NCBI RefSeq assembly: GCF_011075055.1 | Contig: NC_058151.1 | Coordinates: forward strand, 930,001-994,000 | Length of the DNA stretch: 64,000 nt | From: Mangifera indica | Taxonomy: Eukaryota > Streptophyta > Magnoliopsida > Sapindales > Anacardiaceae | Direction of reading: 5' to 3' | Notes under the pieces: generated by a model | Databases searched by the model: none | Seen by the model: the letters and a program-made list of their open reading frames with translations, nothing else | What the model was told of the DNA's origin: nothing | Position numbers and translations under genes: made by a program | Shown: piece by piece, positions 1 to 11,690 of the stretch | Layout of the letters: every line of letters starts with the position of its first letter | Position numbering within the stretch: the first letter of the stretch is position 1

Positions 1-1535
1 CATCATTTCTGAGGAGGGAGGTGAGTGTACTTCGTGATCCCCCAACTGCAACACAACAAATCCCCGTTTCTTAAGCAAGCTATAGCCGTGCTCTATTGAA
101 TTACTCTGATTAGTGAGACTCATTTACTAGCATTGGAGATAGTCTAATAGGGCAATTACCACATATGTAATGAAGATGAAGCATGCGATAACCACTGCCG
201 CTTGAGGGTTTAGTGAGACAGGATTTAATTCTAAGCATGTATGATGTTCTAGTATGATAAGTAATAGATGGACTGTTATAATATACCAGTTTGCATTGGC
301 TATTTTGTTTGGTGGATGTTAAATGTTACCATTGAAATGGTTTTAACCATTTGTTTATGATTTCAATTGCATAATTTTTACCCTGTTGGCTTGACTGCAT
401 CATCGAAATGCAGTAACTTTGTTTTCGAGGTAAATAGGAGTCTTAGCTCGTTTATCTTGAACCGATCTTAAATTGGATCTTGTTCGGGTTTGGAGCGGAT
501 CCAACCCTAATTGGAGATTTTGTATATTGCAAGTTTGACATTGAAAATCGCAAGGATTACTTCTAATCTAATGTATTAAATCTTGATTTAATGTTATTTT
601 ATTTTTGATTTAAACTTATTCAATCATATGATGGTATATTATTTGTGTATTTAAATTGTATAAGAAAAATATGTATGTATAATTCTACTGTATCTTGTAA
701 TGCAAAAGAATAATAAAAAAAATATATTGAGAGGAAGATTGAAGCTAAAACGACAAAGTTTGCTCTTTGTCACTCTCTAAATTACTTGCATTGTGTCATA
801 GACTTGTGTGTCCTGAAGAGCCTCATGAACGATTCCGCAGGTATATAATTATTATTTTGCCCTTAAAGAAGAAAAATTCATCAATTCATTCATTACAATT
901 TTTGCTAAACGTGATTGGGTAATAAAAGTTTATTTGTTGTCACCTTATTGAATATTTTGAATTAAAATAAAAATATATATTTATTGATGTTAAAAATTAG
1001 AAAAAAAAAAAAAAAAACCACCACTTTAGTGTAATTTGAGTGTAAAAATATTATGAGTTGAAAATTGAGAATAGTAAGAGAAGTAATTTTTTATGTGGTT
1101 GGGGCAAAAACTATCTGTGCCTATCACAGTTGTGTAGTTATTAATAATATGTATGTATGAAAATAATTACAAAAAAAATATTGTATATTACTAATAGTAA
1201 AATATCATCTAAACACATAATATCTAGCAAACGTATAGTGAGAAGAATGTATATTTCAACCCTTCCAAAAAGAAATTAAGTTAGAAAATAAATAGTTTAA
1301 ATTTTATTAATATTATACTCGTTAATAAAATAGTTTTAATATTATGTGATTAAATAATAATAAAATTATATATATTTATTTTGTATATATAAATAAATAT
1401 ATATTTAATATAATTATTAAGTGGATTGATGATTTTAAATTAAAAATATTTAATTATATAATAATATATAATATATATAATATTATTTTATTAAATAATT
1501 TAATTTTTAATTTTATTTTATGAGTAATTTAATTT
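1..1535. other. Left-edge intergenic DNA
   Basis: No coding exon is recognisable. The stretch around 230-345 resembles 7098-7195, which lies just 3' of CNGC-A (shared words include TAAGCATGTA and CTGTTATAATATA). This suggests that another CNGC copy ends just left of the window. The rest is AT-rich, with an A-tract at about 1001-1017. Confidence 0.5.
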
Positions 1536-1589
1536 TAGTGGTAGCCGAAGAATTGGGAGTTAGATGTCTCTAGCCCGAGTAACATCATC

Positions 1590-1692
1590 GTCACAGATTC
1601 TGCCACGTGGAAAATTTGACTGAATATGGCATGTGCTCGTCACACTCCCTCTATCCTTTCACATTTTCTCTCTCTTTCTAGCAACAAAAACA
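1590..1692 (+). promoter_or_regulatory. G-box/W-box module and 5' UTR start of the PK gene
   Basis: CCACGTGG lies at 1603-1610 (G-box core CACGTG at 1604-1609) and TTGACT (a W-box core) at 1616-1621, about 500 bp upstream of the PK start codon. A good donor (GTAAGT) at 1693 and an acceptor (GGTTTTCAG, ending 2080) suggest an intron of about 390 bp in the 5' untranslated leader. The decayed copy of this promoter at 21.5-21.7 kb has CCACGTCG and TTGATT instead. G-boxes are bound by bZIP/bHLH factors and W-boxes by WRKY factors; actual use here is inference. Confidence 0.5.
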
Positions 1693-2107
1693 GTAAGTAC
1701 TCTGTTCTGGGAAACCATCCTTATATTGGAAAAACCTGCTAAAGGTACAAGCTTTATTACCCTCTCTAGGAAACATCGTAATTTTCCCGGAAAAATATAT
1801 GTAGGTCTATTTTTCCTAAACGAACGAATGATTCATGTTGTTGGGTATCAAAAGTTTGAGTCTTTTAAAGGCCTTGTTTGCTTGGAAAGTGTGAAAAAGG
1901 AAAATGGAAAAAGAAAAGTTTTAATTTTTAAATAGATTTTTTTAGTTTTTAATATCATTTTTTTTCTTATTTGGTAAATTATTGGCTTATCAGTTTATTT
2001 TATTTTTATTGATTTTGCTGCTTCGTCTATTCAAACTTTTGAGCTTACAATTTATTGACGGGTCATTAATTGGTTTTCAGTATATGTTTGTTAATGTTGG
2101 TGAATAG

Positions 2108-5100
2108 ATGGCACTTTGTTCGGTTTCCGCTGCTGTTACTTCCACTCAGAGGATCGCTTTAAACCATGTAAGTAGCCTTTTGCCCTATAAACATTATGCA
2201 TTTGTAATATGCTGCTTTCATTATGCTTTTGTGTATCTTTTGTTGATAAATTTTGGATAAAATTGGATATGTTGTTAGATGTTGAATGCGGATGATTTCA
2301 AGGTGGATTTGTTGTTTCTTTCTGCAAAGCATCTATGAGGCTCTCTCTCTTTATTTTTTTTTTTCCATTTTTTTTATAACATCAGTTTAAATGTGGTAAA
2401 TCTGCCATTTTTCAGGGTGATCATGTAGAGTTTGCATTATGCAACCCAAGGGAGAAGCTCTCACATTTGTCATGTAGACATCAAGTGAGACAGCCTGTTA
2501 TTGTTGTTCGATTATTAGCAGTAAAGAGGAGGAAATCTGTGCCAAAGACCTTAGCTTTTTCTGTGCCAAATCATAATGATGAAGCTGAAAGAGAAACATC
2601 CCATGATTGCATTGATGATAGCCTGGTTTTGGAAACAGAAACATCTCTTGATTGCACTGGTGATGGCCTGGTTTTGTGTTCCAAGAATAATGAAAATTCT
2701 GAGCACAAAGATGTAGACGTCGTTGCCTCTGTTTCATCTTCAGAAGAAGACCTTTCACAGTGTTTGGAGGAAATGAGAAAGCTGGGAAGCCTTCATGAAA
2801 AACTAAAGGCTATTCGCTTACATGTATTAGCTTCTGAACAATGGAACTCTTCTCGACTCAAATTGTGTCACAGGTACGCATAATGTATTTATAAGGTTAT
2901 TATGATAATATGTTCTATTGCAGAGCCTGGATTCTTGGTATATCTTAAGTGCTTGCATAGTGGGGACACTTTAATTGCTTGTCCTCCAATATTTGATTTC
3001 TGTATGTTATGAACCATCTGATGGATTTTAAAAGAATAAAATTCAATGATTCTTCAATGGCTATATTTAATTGTATATGCTGCTTTGTTCTTGTACCAAT
3101 TCTTCACACATTTCTCATTCATTAAGCTCTGGTAATTTATGGAATAGTTATTCTGTTTCAATTACCAACTTCTGTTTATTTGGAAGTGATCTGGGTTACC
3201 ATGGTATGATACATTCTGTATTTTAAACATTTTTTAATCTTTTTGTGTGTCCTACCAGACATTACTTGGAGAGTGCAACAAACTTAATTCATTATCTAGC
3301 TCTTAAAGGCCTTGACATTGAGCAGCTGAGGGAAGACCTTTCTTCTACTGGTATTTTGAATATGAAGACTATCAATTCATATGTTCTTGCAGGCCTAAAT
3401 GTTGGAATCCAACTATTGGAGAATCAGAATTCTACTTCTCTGGATATACAAGAGAAAATTAGTGTGGGAAGTTGCACTCATGAAATATTGCACTGCCAAC
3501 AAAATGAAAAGTTCACAGAAAGATCAATGAGGAAGAAACTTTTGTTCAATAAAGAGTTATTGTTGGGCTCACTTCGGGGTAACAAAACTATTCATGTTAT
3601 GGTGACAATTGGTCAAGAAGCTACCGAGAGTGACACACTTATAAGCGACATTCTTAAGGGTGGGGCCTCCATTATTAGGATAAATTGTGCACATGGAAAC
3701 CCTACTGTCTGGAGCGAGATAATCAGAAGAGTAAAAAGAACTTCTCAAATGTTGGAGTTGCCATGTCGAATTCTTATGGATTTAGCTGGTCCAAAAATCC
3801 GTACAGGGAGCTTGGAGCCTGGTCCATGTGTAATTAAAATATCCCCCAAGAAAAATGCAACTGGAAATGTGATATTGCCGGCTCAAGTTTGGCTTTCTTA
3901 CAGAGGAACAGATCCTCCTTCTCACTTGTCTCCTGATGCAGCTCTATTCATAGATGATCAAGTATTTCTCAATGAGCTCAAGGTAGGTAATGCTTTGAAG
4001 TTTTATGATGCTAGAGGTAAACGAAGGATGTTCAAGATTACTAGACAGTTTCATGTTTTTTCGGGTATGGGGTTTGTGGCTGAATGTTCAGAGACTGCTT
4101 ATGTTTTGTCTGGCACAAAATTGTGTGCTAAAGGAAAGAAAGGTAGGCTTTTAACTGGAGAGGTGGTGGATGTCCCTGCTAAACAGAAATTCATCAGACT
4201 GAGAGTTGGAGACTTGTTAATCATATCACATGATAATTCATTGGAACAGGAAGATTTTTCTGGTCCAACTACTGGTGCTCAGAGGATAACTTGTTCTTCT
4301 GGCTATCTATATGATTCGGTCAAACCTGGAGATCCCATAGCTTTTGATGATGGAAAGATTTGGGGTGTAATCCAGGGAGCAAGTAATTCAGAGATTGTTG
4401 TCTCTATCACTTGTGCTGGTCGTAGAGGTTCTAAACTTGGATCAGAAAAATCCATAAACATCCCAGAAAGCAATATTCGGTTTGAAGGTTTTACTACAAA
4501 GGATCTCATGGATCTTGAATTTGTTGCCTCTCATGCTGACATGGTGGGTATTTCTTTTGTTCAAGATATCTGTGATATTGTTGTGCTTAGGCAAGAATTG
4601 GAGAAACGGAAGCTTCATAACCTGGGTATTGTTTTGAAGATTGAGACAAAGAGTGGGTTTGAGAAATTGCCTCTTATGCTTTTGGAAGCTATGAAATCTT
4701 CAAATCCTCTAGGGGTTATGATTGCGAGAGGAGATCTTGCGGTGGAGTGTGGGTGGGAAAGGTTGGGTGATATACAAGAAGAAATACTGTCTATTTGTGG
4801 TGCTGCTCATCTACCAGTCATTTGGGCAACTCAGGTTCTGGAGTCACTTGTCAAGTCTGGTGTTCCTACTAGAGCTGAAATTACTGATGTTGTCCATGGA
4901 AGGAGGTAAGTATCACTTAGTTATCTACCCTGGCGTTTCATTATTGATTAGAGAAGTTCTATTGATAGAGGTTCATTTCCACTCTTCCTTGTGTATCCAT
5001 GGCCTGATGACCACCATGTTAAGACCTATATAGCCAATTTTTAGGTATTTTCAGTAGGTACCTAAGACTATTAGTATTTACAATTGCTTATGCAAGTCAG

Positions 5101-5583
5101 TGAATTTAAAGAAGAATGGTGTTCTCCTTGGTCCGAAGACTTTACTAAAAAACACATTACCCTGATTCTCCTAGTCGTCTTGGTATAAATCTTAGGCTAT
5201 CACAGTATTGAGACCTGTTTTGATCTGAGAGACTGCATAACTGTGAGATGGGAACCTGCAACTTTATTCTTATTTATTGCATTAAAGCCAGGTTAAAACA
5301 TACTCTGTTAACAAGTACACTGACTTGTTTTGGATCTTTCATAGTTTGTCACTATCATAAAATCCTTGTCTTTAATTTTTCTAGCAAAATTTCTCCAACA
5401 CAATCATATAGTTAAGGATTAGGTGGTGTCTGTTCATTTTTCAGGGCAAGCTGTGTAATGTTAAACAAAGGAAAATATGTTGTGGAAGCTGTTTCAACTT
5501 TGGATACCATCCTGCATGTAAACACTTCTCAGACAAAAGCAGACCTGAGGCCTCTTCTATTTTCAAGTCACTTTGCTCACTGA
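2108..5583 (+). CDS. PKP4: Plastidial pyruvate kinase 4-like protein (pyruvate kinase family)
   Basis: Four coding exons (2108-2167, 2416-2873, 3259-4905, 5445-5583) join in frame through GT..AG introns to give about 767 residues. Seen: a long N-terminal extension (residues 1 to about 280, acidic/Ser-rich, no catalytic motif), then a pyruvate kinase barrel with RINCAHG (~313), [29 protein letters not shown] (active-site Lys ~633), [11 protein letters not shown] and [18 protein letters not shown]. Family knowledge: this architecture matches Arabidopsis At3g49160 (PKP4); normal pyruvate kinase makes pyruvate and ATP from phosphoenolpyruvate and ADP. Odd: the NFSHG-type loop reads NCAHG, losing a Ser that normally helps bind K+, and the protein stops about 55 residues after RAEITDV, so the usual C-terminal domain is missing. 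Catalytic activity is therefore uncertain. The first ATG gives a short hydroxylated N terminus, but plastid targeting is not proven. A 5' UTR intron (1693-2080) is likely. Confidence 0.85.
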
Positions 5584-6463
5584 ATAGTTTTCCTTGTATA
5601 TATTCATCAATCTGTGATGAGCAAGCCATATCAGATTGAAATCTGAACTCCTGTAAGTTAGTATCTTCTATTACTGTTTCTTTCAATGAGCCCTTCTTTT
5701 GTCATCAAGATTTTAGTTATTCTTACCTACTCATTCTGCAACAAAACCTGGGATAAAATTGATATCAAGGTCTGCCCAATACCTTGAAATGAGGTTATTG
5801 TCTTATGTATGACTAAATATTTGCCTAAGAGTATAGGGGGCAAGAGCCATATTTTGTGCTTGTGCTTGACAGACAGAATAGGGCATGCTAATCACGTATA
5901 GACCAATATATATCTTCTTCCTTGTTGGCCCCAGGCGCAGATTCAATGTGAGTTAATAGTAACATATAAGTAAAGTGACAATGTATTGTCTCGATGAGAT
6001 TTTTTGTGAAACCAACTGATGTATGTAATTTGGATTATTGCGCAAGTTAGACTATGATAATAAGATGAGAATCAAGACAGACCCTAATGTTTGTTACTGT
6101 GTGAAATGAATAATCAAGTGACGTAAAGAGACGAGACATAAGATTTTTAAAGTGGTTCAATTTGATCATTGAAATGTCTACATGCACAGTGTTATTATTT
6201 AGATAGTGTATATCCTATAGGAGGAGGAATACAATGAACTGAATGTATTTATGTTTCTAAATATTTGTCTATGTATGTTTTTAGTTCGTTTGTCTATATC
6301 TCTCTAAGCCTCCTTTGATAGTACATGTAAGGGGAATTTACAATCAAATTAGAAGAATTAGTGAATTCTTAATTTAAATATGATTTTAAGGATTTATTCA
6401 TATTCTAATTTAAGTAAAGGAGAAGATTTACAATATAAGGAATTTTAAAATTTCATAAAAATG
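5584..6463. other. 3' flank of the PK gene
   Basis: Probable 3' UTR followed by intergenic DNA. The stretch 5584-5930 is also found after the PK exon-4 remnant at 36967-37290 and, shorter, after the pseudogene at 26164-26240, so it travelled with the PK duplications. No gene is seen. Confidence 0.6.
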
Positions 6464-6473
6464 TACTTCAAAT

Positions 6474-6841
6474 AAGGGGTGGCTTTGAGTCTAATTGAGT
6501 CTAAACAAGAGTTGGCTCGAACTCGATATGAATAAAAAAATTTTAGCTTGAGTGAGTAGGTAATGAGTTCACTGAAGAAGCTTTCGAAAAATGTTAGAAA
6601 AGAAGAAAAAAGGTAACCAAAGATGAAGAAGAGAAAATATTGTCAAAGAAGAGAAATCGCTATAAAAGATTAAAAATTGTTAAAAAAGATGAATTTATAG
6701 ATGACTTTTTGATAATTCACGCAAATTGAGTCGGTTTGACTCAAACTTTCCAATTCAAGTTTAACTTATTTGAAAAACTAACTTTTCAATTTGAGTTTGA
6801 CTCATTTGAAAAATTGAATTGACTCAGTTTAGATTCACCTT
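6474..6841. mobile_element. hAT-like MITE
   Basis: About 370 bp bounded by imperfect inverted ends (TAAGGGGTGGCTTTGAGTC at the left; TTAGATTCACCTTTA at the right) and rich in repeated GAGTTTGACTC-type words. TACTTCAAAT occurs at both 6464-6473 and 6842-6851, so there is a target duplication of 7-10 bp, compatible with the 8 bp made by hAT transposases. There is no open reading frame. It resembles the elements in the last intron of C1-C3. Confidence 0.55.
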
Positions 6842-6851
6842 TACTTCAAAT

Positions 6852-7710
6852 TTCTTCACCTCTTATATTTCATTATTATTTTACCTTGACTCTCTTTCTT
6901 TTTTTTTTTTTAAATTTTAATCTTAACTATCTATATTTTATTCTTGGCTCTATCCCTATATAATACATTTGTCTTCCTCAACATGTTAGTTTATGAAAGT
7001 GTGTTCATAGTGATTTTCGACAATCTATAAAACCCCAAAATCAGAATAAAACAAATTAGAGATCAAAGTCTAATGGTAACCTCTTTCATTGGCTATTCTA
7101 AGCATGTAATGTATGATGGTGTAATCCGAAAAGTAATGGATGGCCTGTTATAATATATCAGTTATGCATTTGTTAAATGTTCCCATGATTTCATGGTTCT
7201 GTATTGCAAAATAATGAAATTGTAAGCACCAAGATGTACAAGTTTTTCTAATGCTGGAGGTAGGGGAGGGATTCTCAAGATTTCTTGCTGTTTATGTTCT
7301 TTTGTAGATACATTGTGAAGGAATCTATAATAGAACACTGCTGATAACATTTAAATAAAGTAAAGCTATACATCTTTTGCTTTTCTAATACTATTGCAAG
7401 TTATTGCTTATTTTCGGACATGTTCTACAACAGCACAAATCCTTGATGAACACCACCTTTAATGAATTAATTGTACGTAATAATACATATAAACCAGGAG
7501 ATCAGTCTAATGCAAGCTTTAATGATAACATCTGCCCATCACCTTATTTATTTGGGAACTGATCTCTGCCCTTGAGTAGAGAAATAACCAGTTATAATGC
7601 TTTGTTTTGCTGTTGGATAAACATACAAATAATTCATCATTGCCTTGCTTCCCAAGGGCTGTAGCACAGAAAGTTAGAAAGACAAACCTGTGTTTCTTCC
7701 TTAATTTCAT
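6852..7710. other. Intergenic DNA 3' of CNGC-A
   Basis: AT-rich, with a poly-T tract near 6898. The segment 7098-7195 repeats the left edge of the window. An open stretch on - (7162-7350) carries Pro/Leu-rich sequence that might be a former last exon of CNGC-A, but I cannot align it with confidence. Confidence 0.35.
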
Positions 7711-10640
7711 CTAGGAACCATGTTTCAGTTCATAGGCCATAAGAGCAAATGCTTCAACATTTGTAAGTGATTTAACAGATCTTCTTGACAAGGGGATACT
7801 TGTTGATATATGGCCATCTAGAGCCCATGCGATAAGTTCTCCATAGAAATCACAATCTACCAGATCATCCTTTTTGCTTATGCTATTATCATCATCTCTG
7901 CTATGATCAGTGCTTGCAAAGCCAGTTATACCCTTAGAAGTGTAGGAAGAGACTTTGCCACACACCACAAACAGCATTTGACCGATCGGATATCCTTCTT
8001 GAAAAATTTGAGTGTACTGAGAATAGAAGACTGGCTTACATTATCACACAATGCTTCCAACCTTTCTTCATTTAACATCTTAAACTCTCGTACCTTCACA
8101 TACATTCAAGAACAATAATGAGAATAAATCAAATATCTAGTGACTTAAGGTGAAATTCAAGATTGACAATTACATCTGGTAATTACCTCCAATCTGAACT
8201 TATAGTCTATTATTGTGAGCAATGGGATCTTATTTAGATATTAAATTTAAAATATTGCAGTTGTATCCGAGTTTCCCCCCTAAATAGGTACTTGTTTCTT
8301 TTTCTTTTAATTTCATAAATTGGTATAGAAAGTAATCCAATGACAAGCAGATTTGAACTCCAACCAGACAGATAGATGAGCAATTGTACAGAGACAAAGG
8401 AACTCACTTTCTTGAGTAGCTTCAAGTATAGCTCTCGATTAATGTTCCTTGCAAGAGTATTGGGGAGATGACTAAACAAAAATTCTACACCGTCATCTTT
8501 GTTCTTTCGCCATATGAATCGCTGATATTTCCTAGCCTGTTGTTGGAGATTTTTAGGAAGCTTTTGTAGGAGCATCAAATCCCCAATCTTTAGTGTTTCA
8601 AGTCTCATCTCCTTCACTCTCCCAACGTAAGACATCAAATATAATTGTTTCAGAAGAAGTGTCTAAAGAAGTTAATTTGTGCTTCAATTTAACCATATAT
8701 TTTTAACCTGAAGACTAGAAACAATTATAAAAATAGAAAAAGAAAAGGCAACCTGAAACTTTTCCTATGAAAAAGATAGCCAACATTGAGCTAGTGATGG
8801 TAATCAAAATAACAAATAAGTTTTCCCTGACATTGGTACTTGTATGAAGGTTCTGACCAAAGCAACTGCAATAAAAATTAAATCCAACTGTAATATATCA
8901 GAAATTAATCATAGAATCTTAAGATCCATATGTGTGAAACTAATAAATTACAGGGCACAAACCAAATTTCTATAAATGTTAGAAAGCAGATGATCGGACT
9001 CAGAGACTAAAAATAACTGAGTTAAAAGCTGTAAGTTTCACCATCCCAATATAAAACATGAACCGTGATAAATACATAAAGCTCCACGAATCATTTACCT
9101 CAATTTGCTAATGTATCAGAAAAACCAAAAGTTAAGTAGTGTTATTGACAATGGTCGCACAGTCATGACAATCACACAAGTAGCGATCAATTGACTAGAA
9201 TATGACACCTATTACATTTTCTCTTTCTCACTTCTTTCCCTTTTCTCTAATTGAATGACCAATTTTTAAATTTCCATTCTCTCATTGCAATCATCTTAAG
9301 TGTAAACAGGAAGAAGGTTGGTCACCAGGGCAGTGCACTGTAATCATTAATATCAGTCTCACCTGAGCAGTGCACTGAGAATTGCCAAACGGTGATTATA
9401 GGTACCTGTGACAGCTAAAATGTTCAAATACAATGGACCTCATACACTGACCACATACTAAAATTTGTACAAAACAAGGTTTGAGTCATCTGGGCAGTGC
9501 ACTGAGAATTGCCAAATGATGTTTATATGTACTGTAACAGCTACATACGCTGATACAATGGACCTCGTATACTGACCATACTCTCAAATGATGCTCCCAC
9601 CAACAAGAAAAGTATCTAGTATGCACAAACCTGAGATTTTGCAAGCCCCGTAGAAAACAATGCAAAAACTTCTGCGGAAAATTAGTCACTTCCACAACAC
9701 CGGACTGAAGAGCATCAGGAAAAATTCCAAAATCATAGATTGTATGATTTAGTTTTTTCGTTGGGCAGGTTCCATCTGGAAATGTGTAGTCTCTTAATTT
9801 GCCACTGCAGTAGAAAGACTCATTACTGCATTCAGTATGATTTCTGCAGGCATTCTTCCAGCATTCAGTTTCTCTTTCGATGGCCATTAAGTACCATAAG
9901 GCTCCAAATACCTATAATCAGCAGCAATTGTATTTGATCAAACAGATATGAACAGAGGATAAATTAGTCAAATATTGATAAACAGTAAACCAAGCTCTGC
10001 CAATCTAAAGAACTCAGTAAAGCATTCTAATCCAATGTACAAAAGGAAGAGTAAAAATGTAAATATGTAACCACATAAATCAACGAATAAACAGTTATTC
10101 AACTTACATGAGCAGCAAGCATGTAAATGTATAGAAGAATAATGGATATAGCTTTGTGCCATATAGCTTCTGAAAGTTAGCCCAAAGTCGTTTTAGCTTT
10201 TGTGTAGATTCTGATAGACCTTACCAGGCATCGCAGAAACACAAAAACTTTCACTAACTTCATCAAATGCCAAAATTCCAGGTCTTTTATAAAAGTTCTG
10301 ACCACCAGCAAATAAATTTTTTGAGTTTATAAGGGATAATTATACATAGCAGAAGTCTTAGTACGATGTTAGTTAAACCAAATGGATTAATAATAATTAT
10401 AAGATAACTGGAATTATGAAGTATTTGAATAACACTAAATGGGGAAAGATATGTTAGTTAAACCATGAATAGCAACATCACTTCAGAATAAAACGATTGT
10501 TCAAAGAGTCAGTCCGCCTTACCAGTGGAAGCGGAAAGGGCAGGTCAAGGTATGAAGACAACCCAGTTAATTGAAAATGTTTTTTTAGGTTTGGTGCATA
10601 ACTTTTGGCAAAGAGAAAATTTTTACAGAAAAAACAGTAG
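7711..10640 (-). pseudogene. CNGC-A: decayed cyclic nucleotide-gated channel
   Basis: Exons in CNGC order can be traced on -: S2 region (about 10640-10523, with KSYAPNLKKHF then LDLPFPLPL), S3-S5 (10305-10108, exactly 66 codons, ...YIYMLAAH), S5-pore (9911-9631, VFGALWYLMAIE), filter and S6 (8865-8753, SCFGQNLHTST), C-linker (8644-8408, 79 codons) and cyclic-nucleotide-binding domain (8093-7711). Lesions seen: acceptor AG changed to TG before 10305; an in-frame TAA in the S4-S5 exon; one extra base in the S6 exon (113 instead of 112 nt); acceptor AG changed to AA before 8644; and a one-base loss in the binding domain near 8030 before MLFVVCGKV. The reading frame stops at KHGS, so there is no IQ tail. 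The start and S1 were not found. A likely promoter lies at 11.0 kb. Confidence 0.75.
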
Positions 10641-11010
10641 CGAACTTAAAACGCAGAAGAAGAACGTTTATGATTTCTGGAATTCGGTTCACCCCCTTCC
10701 TTCCACGATAATGGCGATTTAAAGATTTGCCGGCGTTCACTTAAGAACCGGTCATCTCGTTCCAACAACCTATTAGTCTTTTCAAAAAACATATAGTATA
10801 GTTATCTAAACTTTCAGAAGCAAAAATCATAACCTCCCATGTGAACGTCGGAAAAAGTGGGCTAATGTATAAGATTGTATCAGTTTTCTAGGCGGACGGC
10901 ACCTTCGTCTGTAGACTATAAAATGCAATATAGATAGACATTTACGCTGCGAGGGGAGGAACAGTATCAGCGCTCACGCCAACTTGTGAAGAATAGCATC
11001 TACCTATTAT

Positions 11011-11045
11011 CTTCTGCCACGTGTGATTTTGACCAAAAGTCGCTG
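11011..11045 (-). promoter_or_regulatory. G-box/W-box module upstream of CNGC-A
   Basis: CTTCTGCCACGTG is followed 5 bases later by TTGACC (11029-11034) and AAAAGTCGCT. Almost the same 35-40 bp stand upstream of CNGC-B at 18.1 kb, and a related arrangement stands upstream of PK at 1.6 kb. The G-box core is 11018-11023. Conservation between two otherwise diverged flanks suggests function, or a recent shared origin. Confidence 0.5.
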
Positions 11046-11465
11046 ATTCCGTGTCACTCAACTGTTTCTCTCCCATTCCCTGTTCAAATTTCTACATTTC
11101 AATATTTCTCATGCCAAGAATAACAAATTTTAGAAAATGTTTTTTTCAACACCTAATAATAAAAAATAATAAAATCTACAAGTAACGAATATATTTTCAA
11201 AAACTCTCGCCTTAGGTATCCATGCAAAGAAATGAAGAATAGAAAATTTTAAGAAATGTTTTTTCAACAATCTTTGGAAGTGTATACAAATCCTTCGATG
11301 TTGACTAATAGTACTATAATTTATAATTTATTATTAAATTTATAATTTATATTAATTACATATAAATCACACTAATAAAAATTATAAATGACACTGAAGC
11401 AAAGTGAGATCAAATATTCTATGTTCCGCTTCTAATTCTGAAAGAGATAATTTTTTGTCCCCAAC

Positions 11466-11690
11466 TGATCCTTATTATAGAAATGATGAGCGTTTCCCAT
11501 CCCTTATTTATGGGAATAAACCCCTTTCTGTCTTCGAACCGTGGGAAAAGATCTCTTCTTCATAGAAAGATCTCTTCCTCCTTATCCCTTGTTATAGAAA
11601 TGATGAGGGTTTCCCATCTCTTATTTGTGGGAATAAACCTCTTTCTGTCTTGGAACTGTGGGAAAAGATCTTTTCTTCATACATGTTAAC
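11466..11690. repeat. Direct tandem duplication, period 117 bp
   Basis: A unit of about 105-117 bp beginning near TTATAGAAATGATGAG is present twice (from 11474 and 11591). The copies differ by a handful of substitutions. Open reading across both copies is a by-product of the repeat. Confidence 0.75.
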
